NCBI RefSeq assembly: GCF_036226525.1 | Contig: NZ_CP108487.1 | Span: 5,332,001-5,396,000, forward strand | Origin: Kribbella sp. NBC_01245 | GTDB taxonomy: Bacteria > Actinomycetota > Actinomycetes > Propionibacteriales > Kribbellaceae | Reading direction: 5' to 3' | DNA: 64,000 nucleotides | In this document: piece after piece, positions 1 through 8,406 of the stretch | Layout of the letters: each line of letters starts with the position of its first letter | Numbering within the stretch: position 1 is the stretch's first letter | Program-made: the position numbers and the translations under genes | Notes under the pieces: model-generated | The model's input: only the letters and a program-made list of their open reading frames with translations | What the model was told of the DNA's origin: nothing | The model's database searches: none

Positions 1-655
1 GGTATGCAGGCGTGCCTCCGAGTACGGCGTGCAGCCTGGCAGCGAGCGGAGGATCGTCCGTCACGCCCCAGAATTCCGCTGACGAGCGATACCCGAACGG
101 GCTGACCACTAGCTCCAGCTGCGCCCGCCCTCGCAACGGCGCCGTACTGGACAAAAGGCCACCCATCACCGACATCGCCGAGCCGCACAGAAGTAGTCGC
201 AGCCGGCTTTCCTCGATCTGGAAGCGATCCATCTCCCGCTGAATGAGCGAAGGAAGCTCGGCTGCGGTCTTCGCCAAATACGGGAACTCGTCGATCACCA
301 CCAGGAGTGCCTCGGTCGCACGGTCCGGAGTCGCCATCGCGAACAGGTAGGAGACCGCGTCATCCCAGTTTGCGAAGGAGAACGAAACCGGCGAACCGGC
401 GTACTTGGCCAGAGCCGCACCGAACTGCCGCAGCGACTCTCCCTCGGTGGCCGCAGTAGCCGCGAAATAGAAGCCCCCGAGTTGCTCGACAAGAGCACGC
501 AGAAGGTAGGTCTTGCCCATTCGTCGGCGGCCGCTGACCACTCCGAGCATCGCGTGCGGAGCCGGCCGACTGGCGAACGCCGCCAAGCCGGCCCACTCTG
601 CCTCGCGATCGAACACTCTCGATGGCTTGGCGATGTCGGGCAAAGGGTTAGCCAC
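1..655 (-). CDS. AAA ATPase, archaeal ATPase_2 type (3' end beyond window)
   Basis: Only the first 218 residues are inside the window. A P-loop lies at residues 42-49 (GRRRMGKT) and a Walker B strand at about 117-124 (LLVVIDEF), followed by a sensor-like LLLCGSA. This is the arrangement of the archaeal-type ATPase_2 family, in which a C-terminal DUF234 nuclease-like domain often follows; that part cannot be seen here. The GTG start has a good site, GGAGAAGG, about 5 bases upstream. Cellular role in this family is poorly known; some members behave as accessory or defence-like NTPases, which is only inference here. A 15-bp direct repeat lies just upstream and probably controls it. Confidence 0.82.
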   Translation of the reverse strand, partial: MANPLPDIAKPSRVFDREAEWAGLAAFASRPAPHAMLGVVSGRRRMGKTYLLRALVEQLGGFYFAATAATEGESLRQFGAALAKYAGSPVSFSFANWDDAVSYLFAMATPDRATEALLVVIDEFPYLAKTAAELPSLIQREMDRFQIEESRLRLLLCGSAMSVMGGLLSSTAPLRGRAQLELVVSPFGYRSSAEFWGVTDDPPLAARLHAVLGGTPAY

Positions 656-670
656 GCCTTCTCCATTCGC

Positions 671-701
671 AAGGACTACACCCCTAAGGACTATACTCCT
701 T
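671..701 (-). promoter_or_regulatory. Tandem 15-bp repeat upstream of the ATPase gene
   Basis: Two head-to-tail copies, AAGGACTACACCCCT and AAGGACTATACTCCT (13 of 15 identical), abut exactly. On the gene's strand the second copy reads AAGGAGTATAGTCCTT, a near-palindrome with 5-bp arms around TATA. The repeat ends 15 bases before the GTG start, so a bound protein would cover the promoter or the transcript start. Confidence 0.55.
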
Positions 702-835
702 GCCGATGTCGCGACTCGCCAGATCGCCGAACAGGGTTTGGCGGAGGCGGTGGGCTATGAGGGGAAGCGGCGGGTTTTGCGGGTGGCGGTTAGGGAGGGG
801 AGACCTAGTGGCGATTCGCGATTGGTGAAGAGGCA

Positions 836-1318
836 CTAGGCGTCGGGGGTGAAGTTTAGGTCGGTTTCGGATTCCCAGGTGGCGTTGCCTTTTTTGTCGA
901 CGCAGAGGAAGCGGGGTGGGTGCTCGGAGGAGATGGCGGCGATCTTGACGTCGACGTTCGGGTTGACCGAGATCCGGGAAGCTTTGAGCGGCGTGGCGAA
1001 AGTGCTGAGGCTCGCGGGTTGGCGGGCTGCGCCGTCGGCGGTGACGGTGGCGGCGGTGGCGACGCCGCGGGCGATCAGGTCGGCGGCCGAGATGATCGCG
1101 ACCAGGGCGAGGACGCCTAGGGCCAGCGAGACGATGTGGCTTGGCGCCCAGTTGATCTCTTTGTCTTTCATGTAGTCACCGACGAGACCGACGACGATCG
1201 TGAGTAGAGGTGTCGCGATGGTCAGGACCTTCGTCAGGCTGAATGCGGGGGCCTTGACGACCTGGTCCCCCGCACCGTCCGAGTTCAGTAGCCACTTCTT
1301 GGGATCGAATGACGCCAT
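836..1318 (-). CDS. Small membrane protein of unknown function
   Basis: A 160-residue protein I do not recognise. After a short polar N-terminus containing SFDPKKWLL it has two hydrophobic stretches, at about 28-46 and 60-85, then a soluble C-terminal half. The C-terminus contains FLCVDKKGNATWESE and could be a small beta-rich domain. The ATG was chosen over upstream in-frame codons because GGGGAG sits 6 bases before it and the upstream extension is arginine/proline-rich antisense-like sequence. It is followed on the same strand by the ATPase gene, about 180 bases away, so the two may or may not be co-transcribed. Confidence 0.7.
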   Translation of the reverse strand: MASFDPKKWLLNSDGAGDQVVKAPAFSLTKVLTIATPLLTIVVGLVGDYMKDKEINWAPSHIVSLALGVLALVAIISAADLIARGVATAATVTADGAARQPASLSTFATPLKASRISVNPNVDVKIAAISSEHPPRFLCVDKKGNATWESETDLNFTPDA

Positions 1319-1412
1319 GATGCTCCCCTTCCGAGTCGGCTTCCCCCCACGGGAAGGACCACAGCGTGAGGGTGACACACAGTGACCGCGGTGTGAAGTG
1401 CGAGCGACCGCC

Positions 1413-1441
1413 GGCCGGGTGGCGGGACGAACCACCCGGCC
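1413..1441 (-). terminator. Hairpin after the nitroreductase-hemerythrin gene
   Basis: A perfect 10-bp stem (GGCCGGGTGG / CCACCCGGCC) with a 9-base loop sits 11 bases past the stop codon. There is no T-run, so it is a weak intrinsic terminator or a transcript-end stabiliser. Confidence 0.5.
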
Positions 1442-1451
1442 CGACCAACCC

Positions 1452-2300
1452 TCAGGCGGCTTCGAGGAGGGGGATCAGCTGGTCCTCTTCGTACGTGAGG
1501 TGGGCTTCGAGGGCGTCGGCTAGGCGGTTGACCTCTCGGCGTACGGCGGTGAGGTCCGTGCTGGGGGTGGAGATGACCTTTTGCAGGGCCTCGATCAGGG
1601 CGGCGATCTGCACGTGCTCCGCGGCCAACCGGTCGATGGTGGGGGCGAACTCGGGATAACGCTCGGCCAGGGCCGGGAACATGCCGGCGTCCTCGTGCGT
1701 GTGGTGCACGTGGAGGCCCTTGCACAGGGTGAGGCAGTTGATCCGCAACTGGGCGCCCAGGCCAGGGCCGGATTCCGCGATCTCCTTGCGGATCAGGCCG
1801 ATCTCGCGGCGGAAGGCGTTGTGGACGAGCCGGAGGGCCTCCGCGAACGACGACGCGTTCGGCGGACCGCTCGACACCTCTTTGAGGGCGACGACCGGGA
1901 GGACGCGCGACGCCTTGTCCTCGTAGTCGGCCCAGCCGCGATCGGCCTCGACAGCGCGCGCGAAGGCCGCGTCTCGCTCGGGGCCTTGGAGTACGACGGC
2001 CTCAGCGTCGTACGTGAAGACGCCGTCCTCGACCGTCACGATCGGGTGGGCGAGGACGTTGTAGTACCAGTCGGGGTGCTTCGGTGAACCGCCCGCGGAG
2101 CCGATGACCAGGATCCGCTCGCCGCCGTCGGGCAGGAAGCCGAGCGGGGTGGTGTGGCGGGTGCCGGTCTGGGCGCCGATGGTGGTGAGCAGGATCAGGC
2201 GAGCGCCTTCGAAATAGCCGCCGACGCGGCCGTTGTTGGCGCGGAATTCTTCGATGACTTGCTGCTGGAAATCTATTGGAGTTCTCGGCTTTCTGTTCAG
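1452..2300 (-). CDS. Nitroreductase (F420-type)-hemerythrin fusion, start codon uncertain
   Basis: The N-terminal part matches the deazaflavin-dependent nitroreductase/DUF385 fold: FEGARLILLTTIGAQTGT, then RHTTPLGFLPDG and HPDWYYNVLAHP. The C-terminal 130 residues are a hemerythrin-like four-helix domain with iron-ligand motifs HNAFRRE, HVHHTHEDAGMFP, AEHVQ and HLTYEEDQL. The likely role is cofactor F420-dependent reduction coupled to a di-iron sensor or oxygen-binding domain. Family members begin with a Met just before a sequence like TPIDFQQQV; here that codon is AGA (2283-2285). No ATG, GTG or TTG lies between the upstream in-frame stop (2367-2369) and the GTG at 2039, which would delete half the flavin domain. 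CTG at 2298-2300 is used here provisionally. Confidence 0.72.
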   Translation of the reverse strand: MNRKPRTPIDFQQQVIEEFRANNGRVGGYFEGARLILLTTIGAQTGTRHTTPLGFLPDGGERILVIGSAGGSPKHPDWYYNVLAHPIVTVEDGVFTYDAEAVVLQGPERDAAFARAVEADRGWADYEDKASRVLPVVALKEVSSGPPNASSFAEALRLVHNAFRREIGLIRKEIAESGPGLGAQLRINCLTLCKGLHVHHTHEDAGMFPALAERYPEFAPTIDRLAAEHVQIAALIEALQKVISTPSTDLTAVRREVNRLADALEAHLTYEEDQLIPLLEAA

Positions 2301-2408
2301 GAAAAGGGCATGACGAATTACCCGCAGAATGTGCGGGCAGAAGGGTCCGCAAACGGAGTACGGAGATCAAGGCAGGTGCCGTGAAAGGCAAGAGGGGAAG
2401 AGAAAACG

Positions 2409-2427
2409 GGCGGGCCGCGAGCCCGCC
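2409..2427 (-). terminator. Intrinsic terminator of the aminotransferase gene
   Basis: Read on the minus strand, a 7-bp perfect GC stem (GGCGGGC / GCCCGCC) with a 5-base loop is followed by CGTTTTCTCTT. This is a classic Rho-independent terminator about 100 bases past the aminotransferase stop. It also separates that gene from the following nitroreductase fusion. Confidence 0.75.
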
Positions 2428-2529
2428 TGGCGATCAAGCCGTCGCCGGGTACCCAATTCGCTGATGGCCAAAGGCCGACCCGGCAGTCATGAAAAGAACT
2501 CTAAGGCCAGATCCACCACGACGCAACAT

Positions 2530-3333
2530 TCATGGCGTGGTCAGCGGCTCGGCCTGGTAGGCCCGGTGCAGCAATTCCACAAAGGATGGCGCTTCGGGCA
2601 ATGACACCGAATCGATTCGATGTACGGCGACTCCCGGCGTCCACGAATTCATCACGACTGCGCCGGCCAGCGACGGCAGGTCGTCCACCGTGATTTCCGC
2701 ATCACACTGCGGGGCGCCGAGGCGGTCGAGTTGCCGCCGGACGATGCCCATCGTCGTACCAGCAAGCATTTCGGCAACCGGCCACACGACCGACGTACCG
2801 TCCCAGAAGGCCAGGTTCCAGATGGACGCCTCGCTGAAGCGCCCCCGCCGGTCAACAAACGCCGCGTCGTCGAAGCCCTTCGCGACGGCTTGGCGGGGGT
2901 AGTAGGTCTTGGCCACCTCGCCGACGTGCTTCACGGCCGGGAGCACCCGCTCGTACTCGACCGTCGCCAGCGCCAGCGGGCCTGCCGGGGCGGATGCGGC
3001 TGGGCCGGTACGCACGAGCACCTCGGGCTCGACGGCGGCTCCGCCCGCGATCAACTCACGCCGCGGCGAGTACATGGTGGCCGCCAGCGAGAGGTCGGGC
3101 GGGCCGGCCGTCACGGCCGAGCGCAGGTAGTCCCGCACCAGTGCGTCGGGCACCGCCTGGCCGAACAGCTCGACGGAGGCGATCCGGAGCCGCTCCAGGT
3201 GGAGGTCGAGGGCGCGGATCCGGCCGTCCCGGACCTGCATGGCGGTGAAGTGGGCGTACCCGGCGAAGGTCAGCGGCGTGAGCTCCTCGATGGTCGCCGG
3301 CCGGCCGTTACGTTCCGCCACAAATGAGGTCAC
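2530..3333 (-). CDS. Class IV aminotransferase (PLP fold type IV)
   Basis: This 267-residue protein matches the branched-chain aminotransferase/aminodeoxychorismate lyase family. It carries a conserved Arg-rich substrate strand (HLERLRIAS), a central KTYYPRQA segment that should hold the PLP-binding lysine, and the hallmark RFSEASIWNLAFW glutamate motif. Substrate cannot be assigned; D-amino-acid transaminase, BCAT and ADC lyase all share the fold. GTG at 3333 is preferred because GGGGG precedes it and the protein then starts TSFVAERNG, in line with actinobacterial homologues. The upstream region is shared with the divergent secreted peptidase gene. Confidence 0.82.
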   Translation of the reverse strand: MTSFVAERNGRPATIEELTPLTFAGYAHFTAMQVRDGRIRALDLHLERLRIASVELFGQAVPDALVRDYLRSAVTAGPPDLSLAATMYSPRRELIAGGAAVEPEVLVRTGPAASAPAGPLALATVEYERVLPAVKHVGEVAKTYYPRQAVAKGFDDAAFVDRRGRFSEASIWNLAFWDGTSVVWPVAEMLAGTTMGIVRRQLDRLGAPQCDAEITVDDLPSLAGAVVMNSWTPGVAVHRIDSVSLPEAPSFVELLHRAYQAEPLTTP

Positions 3334-3377
3334 ACCCCCAAGTCTGCGCGATCCCCCCAAAACCCCCACCCAACCGA

Positions 3378-3396
3378 ATGAGGGATCGACCCTCAT
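3378..3396. promoter_or_regulatory. Inverted repeat in divergent promoter region
   Basis: ATGAGGG-5 bp-CCCTCAT is a perfect 7-bp inverted repeat between the divergent aminotransferase and C39-like peptidase genes. Its position suits an operator for either gene; no cognate regulator is identified. Confidence 0.4.
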
Positions 3397-3480
3397 GCCC
3401 CCAGACGCCGCAGCGACCAGAGTTGTACTCACAAGCAGCGAACACAAAAAACCAACACCAAATAACTGGGGGTTACTGAA

Positions 3481-4404
3481 ATGAACCGCATCGCTCTCCG
3501 ATCAGCTGTCACCACTCTCGCCATCTCCGGATTCGCCGCCGCCGCGCTGGCGCCGACCGTCGCTCACGCCGATCTGCCGCTGGCGCCGGCTTGTGCCGAG
3601 GTGAAGGACACGGTCGGCTCGCACTTCGAAGTACGGCACTGCGATGTCACCGACGTCGACCAGTTCCGCACCAACCTCGACGGCAACGGCAACACCCACT
3701 GCGGCCCGGCGAGCCTCTACAACATCCTCTACTACCTGGGCGAGAAGAAGGGTCTGCCGGCCCGGATCACGCCGAACGGCCAGAACCTGACCGAGTACGA
3801 CCCGAAGACGCCGGCGCACTACCCGATGGTGACCGCGTGGATCGGCTGGCTCGGCTACGAGGCCGGGATGGACACGACTCCGACCGGAACCAGCGCCGCC
3901 GGCAACCGCAAGGCGTTCGACGCCGCGACCGCGACCGCCAAGGCCAACGGCTGGTTCGTGGACCGCGGCCAGATCAACTCGAACGACGTCTCCGAGTTCG
4001 GCCTGGAGATCGCCAAGAAGACGGCCCACGCTCCGGTCCAGATCTGGTACGGCCGGTACACCGCCAACGGCGACCGCACCTACACCCGCGGCGGCGGCCA
4101 CATCACGACGGTCGTCTCCGCCAAGGGTGACCTCGGCACCGGCGTGGTCGAGCTGACCCTGGCCGACCCGGGCCGCGCCGCCGACCACAAGACGGACGGC
4201 TACCTCGACACCCAGTCCGCATACCGCTACGAGACGGTCCAGCTGACCCGCCAGACGGTGAACGTGAAGGTCGTGCCCGAGGACGCCGCGCCGTACGTCG
4301 TACAGCGCACCTACTGGAAGCTGACCGGCGACAACTACGTCGGCGAGACCACCCAGTTCGTCGAGGGCTTCAACTGGTACGCCGCGGCCCCGCCGGTCGG
4401 CTGA
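3481..4404 (+). CDS. Secreted C39-like cysteine peptidase
   Basis: A 307-residue exported protein. A signal peptide (positive NRIALR, hydrophobic core, cleavage near AHA-DL, residues 28-31) leads into a papain-like C39 fold. The nucleophile motif THCGPASLYNILYYLG places Cys at about residue 78, and the catalytic His is in GGGHITTVVS near 211. A following Asp in LADPGRA may complete the site. Domain content and secretion suggest extracellular protein or peptidoglycan-peptide cleavage; the substrate is unknown. A GGGGG site lies a few bases upstream of ATG. It stands alone, with a terminator shared with the convergent LuxR gene. Confidence 0.82.
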   Translation: MNRIALRSAVTTLAISGFAAAALAPTVAHADLPLAPACAEVKDTVGSHFEVRHCDVTDVDQFRTNLDGNGNTHCGPASLYNILYYLGEKKGLPARITPNGQNLTEYDPKTPAHYPMVTAWIGWLGYEAGMDTTPTGTSAAGNRKAFDAATATAKANGWFVDRGQINSNDVSEFGLEIAKKTAHAPVQIWYGRYTANGDRTYTRGGGHITTVVSAKGDLGTGVVELTLADPGRAADHKTDGYLDTQSAYRYETVQLTRQTVNVKVVPEDAAPYVVQRTYWKLTGDNYVGETTQFVEGFNWYAAAPPVG

Positions 4405-4435
4405 ACCAACTGAAAACTCCGGGGGGAGGGGTATC

Positions 4436-4464
4436 GAGGGGCGGTCCGCAAAGGGCCGCCCCTC
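4436..4464. terminator. Shared terminator between convergent genes
   Basis: A 9-bp perfect stem (GAGGGGCGG / CCGCCCCTC) separates the ends of the C39-like peptidase and the LuxR regulator genes and ends 2 bases before the latter's stop codon. Confidence 0.65.
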
Positions 4465-4466
4465 GG

Positions 4467-7319
4467 TCATGCCATCGCGCGGGCCAGCTCCCGCCGCCCG
4501 GTGATACCGAGCTTCACGTAGATCCGGCCAAGATGGTTCTCCACCGTCTTAGGCGAAACGAAAAGCTCCTGCGCGATATCCCGATTAGTCCGCCCGTTGA
4601 GTGCCAACCCAGCCACCCGGCGCTCGCTGGCCGTCAGCGAATCCTGACCCGACGACGTAAGACTCCGAGGCCGATCCCCCAACGCCTCAAGGGCTTCCGC
4701 AGCCCGTTGCCGCTGCACCGGCGACCCGCACTTGGCCGCAAGCTCACCGCCACGCAACAACGGCTCCCGCGCATCCGTACGTCGATTCGCCACCCGATAC
4801 GCCTCGCCCAGATCGATCAAGGCCTTCGCCAGTTCGAGCCGAGTCGGTGCCTCTTCCAGTACGGCGATCGCCTCGGTCAACGTCTGCACCCGGCTACCGC
4901 TCTCGCCCACCTTCGCCTTCAGCCGCAGGGCGGTACCGAGATCCGAAGGGGTGCCCCACTTCCCGGCGACGGCGAGCTGATCGGCGGCCAGCGATCGGGC
5001 CGCCTCCACCTCACCGAAGCGCAGCAGGGCCAACGCGGCCTGCGAACGCCACGGTATGCCGGGCGGGTCCATGTTCGCGGCAGCCGTCTCGTCGCGCAGG
5101 CGATAGGCGTGTACCAAGGCCAGATCCGGATCGTCCTGGTCGAGCGCCAGCCGGGCCCTTGCCTCGTGCAACCACATCATCGCGATCACCTTCGGCGCAT
5201 CACGACATTGCTCGTCGAAGCTCGCCAGCATCGCCTTCGCGCCGTCGAAATCGCCTCGCTCCAAGGCGGCGTACACCCCGAAATGCACCGCGGTCGCACG
5301 CAACGCGACCACCTGGGGCGACAACTCCTCCGGCGCGACCGCGGCCAGCACGCCATCCGAATCAGCCTCGACGGCGGTCAAGTCACCACATCGCCAGGCC
5401 AGGAAGTCGTTGACGTTGGCAACCATCGCGAACTCGATCGGCGAACCATGCCGGCGAACCCAGCCTTGCGCCTGCGCGATCTCCTCACGCGCGAGGTCCA
5501 CGCCATCGGCCGCGATCAGCGACATCATCGCGAGCAACCAGCTGACCAACGTGTCGGGACTGCCCGCGGAGTCCTTGAACAACGCGCCATGCCGCAACGC
5601 CCGCTCGGCCGTGCTCGCGACCTCCCGATACGGGCTCACCTCGTACCGCCCGCTTTGCGCGAGCAAGGCCAGCAAGATCCGCGCTTGCGGGGTATTGCCG
5701 CGCAGATCGTTGAAGCGATGCAAATGCGCCGACGCGATTCGCCGTTCGCCAGGCAGGAACGACCGCAGTACGCCGAGGCGCGCCTCCAACGTCAACCGCG
5801 CCGGATCGAACGGATCACCGGGCCATTCGGCCAGCCGCTCCTGCAACTCCGCGACCGCCGCCGGCGCACCATCGACCGTGGACGTCGCCAACGCGGCCGC
5901 GGCCAGCCAATCAGCCCGAGCCTGTACGTCGTCCGTGGCCGACGCCGCGTCGCGAAGCCGGTCGCGGGCGGTTCGCGCATCGCCCGCACGCAAGAGCGTC
6001 AGCCCCAGATCGGCTTGCAGGACAGGGTTGAGCGGGTCTGCCTCGAGAGCGCGTGCGAGGTACTTCGACGCGGTGGCGGTGTCGCCGCCGGCCAAGGATG
6101 ATGTCGCCGCCTCGCGATAGATCGCCGCTGCCTCGGGCAAAACGCCGCTCGGAGCGAGGGCCAGATGGGCCGCGACGCGATCGGCCGGCGCGCGTTCGGC
6201 GTACAGGGCAGTGGCCGCTTTTCCATGCAGGGCGGCGCGTTCGAGCGGGCGGAGGGTGGAGAGCATCGCCTCGTGGATGACGGGATGCAGGAAGTTCAGT
6301 TGCCCTGAGCCCGCATCTACGACGTTGGCCGCGACGAGTGCTTCGACGGCGACGCCGAGCTCCTCCGCGGGCAGGCCGGCGACGGACCCTGCCAGCCAAG
6401 GATCCGCGCGGGTGCCGAGCACGGCGACGGAGCCGGCCAAGCGCAACGCCTCCGGGGTAAGGCGTCCGAGCATCGCCCGCGAGACCGTATGCGGACCTAA
6501 TCCGGCAACCACCTTGGCCGTGGCCGGATCGTCCACCGGGTGGTCCGTGGCGTGCAGTTCTTCGAGCAAGGCCTCGGCCAGGAAGGGGTTTCCGCCACTC
6601 GCGGCGTGGATCGCGTCGACGACCTTCGCCGTGGGCAACGGTCCGCGGAGGGCGCTCATCTCGGCGACGGCTCGTCGGGTCAGGGGACGCGGCAACAATC
6701 GCTCGACGTGGCGCGAGACGGTCAGCTCGGCGAGCGGGCCGAACCGGTCCAGCGGCGGCCGGGTGGCGACAACCAGGGCGATCGGGAGATCGGCGACCCG
6801 GCGCGACAGGTACGCCAGGAACCGCTGCGACGGCAGGTCCGACCATTGCGCGTCGTCCACGGTGATCAGCAGCGGCCGCGGCGAGGCCAGGTCGACGGCC
6901 ACCCACCACAACGCGTGCAACGTCCGCGCGACATCGGCGTCACCCGCGTCGGGACGGGCATTGCCGAGGGCCTCCAGCGCGCGACCGGTCGGGCCCGCGA
7001 TGATCGCCTCCCGGGTGGCACCGCTGTACCGCGAGATGGACCGCTCGACCATCTGCCGGACAACACCCCAGGCCATCGCGCTCTCGAGTTCGTCGCCGAC
7101 GGCCTGCATCCGGACGTAGCCGCGGTCCTTGGCCATCGCCCGGGTCTCGCGGACGAGGTGGGTCTTGCCGATACCGGCCTGCCCCTCGATGACCACGACC
7201 TGCCCGTTGCCGGCCGCCGCCGCGTCGAGCGCGGCGCCGATCCGGTTCAGCTCGTCCGGGCGCTCCAGGGTCGTGTCCACGGGCTCATCCTGCTGCACGA
7301 GCGAGCCGGTCGGGGTCAT
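4467..7319 (-). CDS. LuxR-family regulator with AAA domain (LAL type)
   Basis: A 950-residue MalT-like regulator. The P-loop is at residues 46-53 (GQAGIGKT), and the Walker B strand at about 130 (LLITVDDAQW) marks the STAND-type NTPase. A long middle region of alpha-helical repeats (TPR-like, roughly 380-880) is likely the effector-binding arch. The last 60 residues form a GerE/LuxR helix-turn-helix (LTASERRVAGLALNGRTNRD then VSPKTVENHLGRIYVKL). Such proteins activate transcription after binding an inducer and ATP. Neither ATG 7319 nor ATG 7337 has a good Shine-Dalgarno, and the start overlaps the upstream MBL gene by 35 bases, so translation is probably coupled. Target genes are not obvious. 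Confidence 0.9.
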   Translation of the reverse strand: MTPTGSLVQQDEPVDTTLERPDELNRIGAALDAAAAGNGQVVVIEGQAGIGKTHLVRETRAMAKDRGYVRMQAVGDELESAMAWGVVRQMVERSISRYSGATREAIIAGPTGRALEALGNARPDAGDADVARTLHALWWVAVDLASPRPLLITVDDAQWSDLPSQRFLAYLSRRVADLPIALVVATRPPLDRFGPLAELTVSRHVERLLPRPLTRRAVAEMSALRGPLPTAKVVDAIHAASGGNPFLAEALLEELHATDHPVDDPATAKVVAGLGPHTVSRAMLGRLTPEALRLAGSVAVLGTRADPWLAGSVAGLPAEELGVAVEALVAANVVDAGSGQLNFLHPVIHEAMLSTLRPLERAALHGKAATALYAERAPADRVAAHLALAPSGVLPEAAAIYREAATSSLAGGDTATASKYLARALEADPLNPVLQADLGLTLLRAGDARTARDRLRDAASATDDVQARADWLAAAALATSTVDGAPAAVAELQERLAEWPGDPFDPARLTLEARLGVLRSFLPGERRIASAHLHRFNDLRGNTPQARILLALLAQSGRYEVSPYREVASTAERALRHGALFKDSAGSPDTLVSWLLAMMSLIAADGVDLAREEIAQAQGWVRRHGSPIEFAMVANVNDFLAWRCGDLTAVEADSDGVLAAVAPEELSPQVVALRATAVHFGVYAALERGDFDGAKAMLASFDEQCRDAPKVIAMMWLHEARARLALDQDDPDLALVHAYRLRDETAAANMDPPGIPWRSQAALALLRFGEVEAARSLAADQLAVAGKWGTPSDLGTALRLKAKVGESGSRVQTLTEAIAVLEEAPTRLELAKALIDLGEAYRVANRRTDAREPLLRGGELAAKCGSPVQRQRAAEALEALGDRPRSLTSSGQDSLTASERRVAGLALNGRTNRDIAQELFVSPKTVENHLGRIYVKLGITGRRELARAMA

Positions 7320-7935
7320 CGCGCAGCGGACGGCCATGCCCGAAGAGCACCAGCCGTGGCCGAAGAGCCGCCAGCCGGCGCATCGACTCGCGGTTCTGGT
7401 CGAGGTCCACGGTGGTGATCCGCCAGGGGCCGCTCACCTTCGGCAGGCGGTAGAACACGTCGCCGCAGATCAAGGTCCGATCCTTCTCCCGCCACAGCGC
7501 GATGTGCCCGGGCGAATGACCCGGCACCTCCAGCACGGTGAAACTGCCGACCTCGTCGCCTTCGCGCAGCGCCCGGTCGACCGGATGCGGCGGCGGCATC
7601 TTCATCTTCGCCATCAGCGCGGGGATGCGTCCCGGCCCGGTCACGGGGGTCGCAGTCTCGATCGCCTGTACGTCATCCGCGCCCGCCCACAGCGGCAGCT
7701 TCAGCGATTCGCAGATGGCATGGCTCGAGCCGAAGTGGTCGGGATGAGCGTGGGTGACCAGGTGCGCGGTGACTTCGGCGCCTTTCAGCTGCCGCAACAG
7801 ACGGCGCGAGGCGGCCGGCGTACACGCGTCGACGAGGATCCCGTCCACCAGATAGGCGTTGAAAAGGTGCGGCGGAACGCCGACGAGCTGCTGAATGCCC
7901 TCCCCAAGGTTCCGCACGCGGCGAATCATATCCAC
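7285..7935 (-). CDS. MBL-fold metallo-hydrolase
   Basis: A 216-residue metallo-beta-lactamase-fold enzyme with the full metal-binding set: THAHPDHFGSS near residue 60, PGHSPGHIALW near 140, CGDVFYRL near 157, and a final FGHGRPL near 200. All positions for a binuclear zinc site are present, so it should be an active hydrolase (glyoxalase II-like or lactonase-like); substrate unknown. GTG 7935 is chosen because GGGGAG lies 7 bases upstream; ATG 7929 is also possible. Its 3' end overlaps the LAL regulator start, suggesting one transcript. Confidence 0.87.
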   Translation of the reverse strand: MDMIRRVRNLGEGIQQLVGVPPHLFNAYLVDGILVDACTPAASRRLLRQLKGAEVTAHLVTHAHPDHFGSSHAICESLKLPLWAGADDVQAIETATPVTGPGRIPALMAKMKMPPPHPVDRALREGDEVGSFTVLEVPGHSPGHIALWREKDRTLICGDVFYRLPKVSGPWRITTVDLDQNRESMRRLAALRPRLVLFGHGRPLRDDPDRLARAAG

Positions 7936-8100
7936 GGCCAAGCTCCCCGGCGAGATTTGTCCATGTCGCCCGCCTGCGGACGTCCGGCCGATCTGCCCCG
8001 GGCTGCCCCAGGTTGCCCGCCGAAATGGCCTCCCTCAGGCCCGAATCGCGGCCGAGGGTTGAGGTCTCGCTCACCCTCGACTCGGATTTGGGATCGCCTG

Positions 8101-8406
8101 ATGAAGCCCATCGCCCTCGGATATGTCCGCACCCACCCGTTCACCAGCCCCGGTGAGATCACGGCCGCCAAGGACCACCTCGCGGCGTACGCCGTCCAGA
8201 CCGAACTCACCCTCGACCGCATCTACGTCGACCGCCCCGAAAGCCAGCCGGAGGCCTTCCACGCCCTGATCGAAGCCCTCAACCGCCGCGGCATCCGCCT
8301 AGTCCTCGTCCCCTCCCTCGCCCACCTAGGCGGCCACGGCTCCCCCCTCAAAACCCACTTAGAGCACTACACCCACGCCCGAGTCCTGATCCCGGAAAAC
8401 CTATGA
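8101..8406 (+). CDS. Orphan resolvase-fold protein lacking the catalytic serine
   Basis: A 101-residue protein that resembles only the N-terminal domain of serine recombinases: IALGYVRTHPFT at the first strand, then AFHALIEALNRRGIRLVLVPSLAHLGG, like the DRxxR/D-helix region. Active recombinases have a Ser two residues after the Arg (Y-x-R-x-S); here the sequence is YVRTH, and there is no DNA-binding tail. It is unlikely to recombine DNA; a regulatory or partner-binding role is inferred. A similar protein is encoded at 20977-21297. Its TGA overlaps the ATG of the next gene (ATGA), so the two are translationally coupled. Confidence 0.7.
   Translation: MKPIALGYVRTHPFTSPGEITAAKDHLAAYAVQTELTLDRIYVDRPESQPEAFHALIEALNRRGIRLVLVPSLAHLGGHGSPLKTHLEHYTHARVLIPENL

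Noticed and set aside
8101..8406. Functional serine recombinase
   Set aside because: The catalytic Ser is missing (YVRTH), the protein is 101 residues, and there is no DNA-binding domain.
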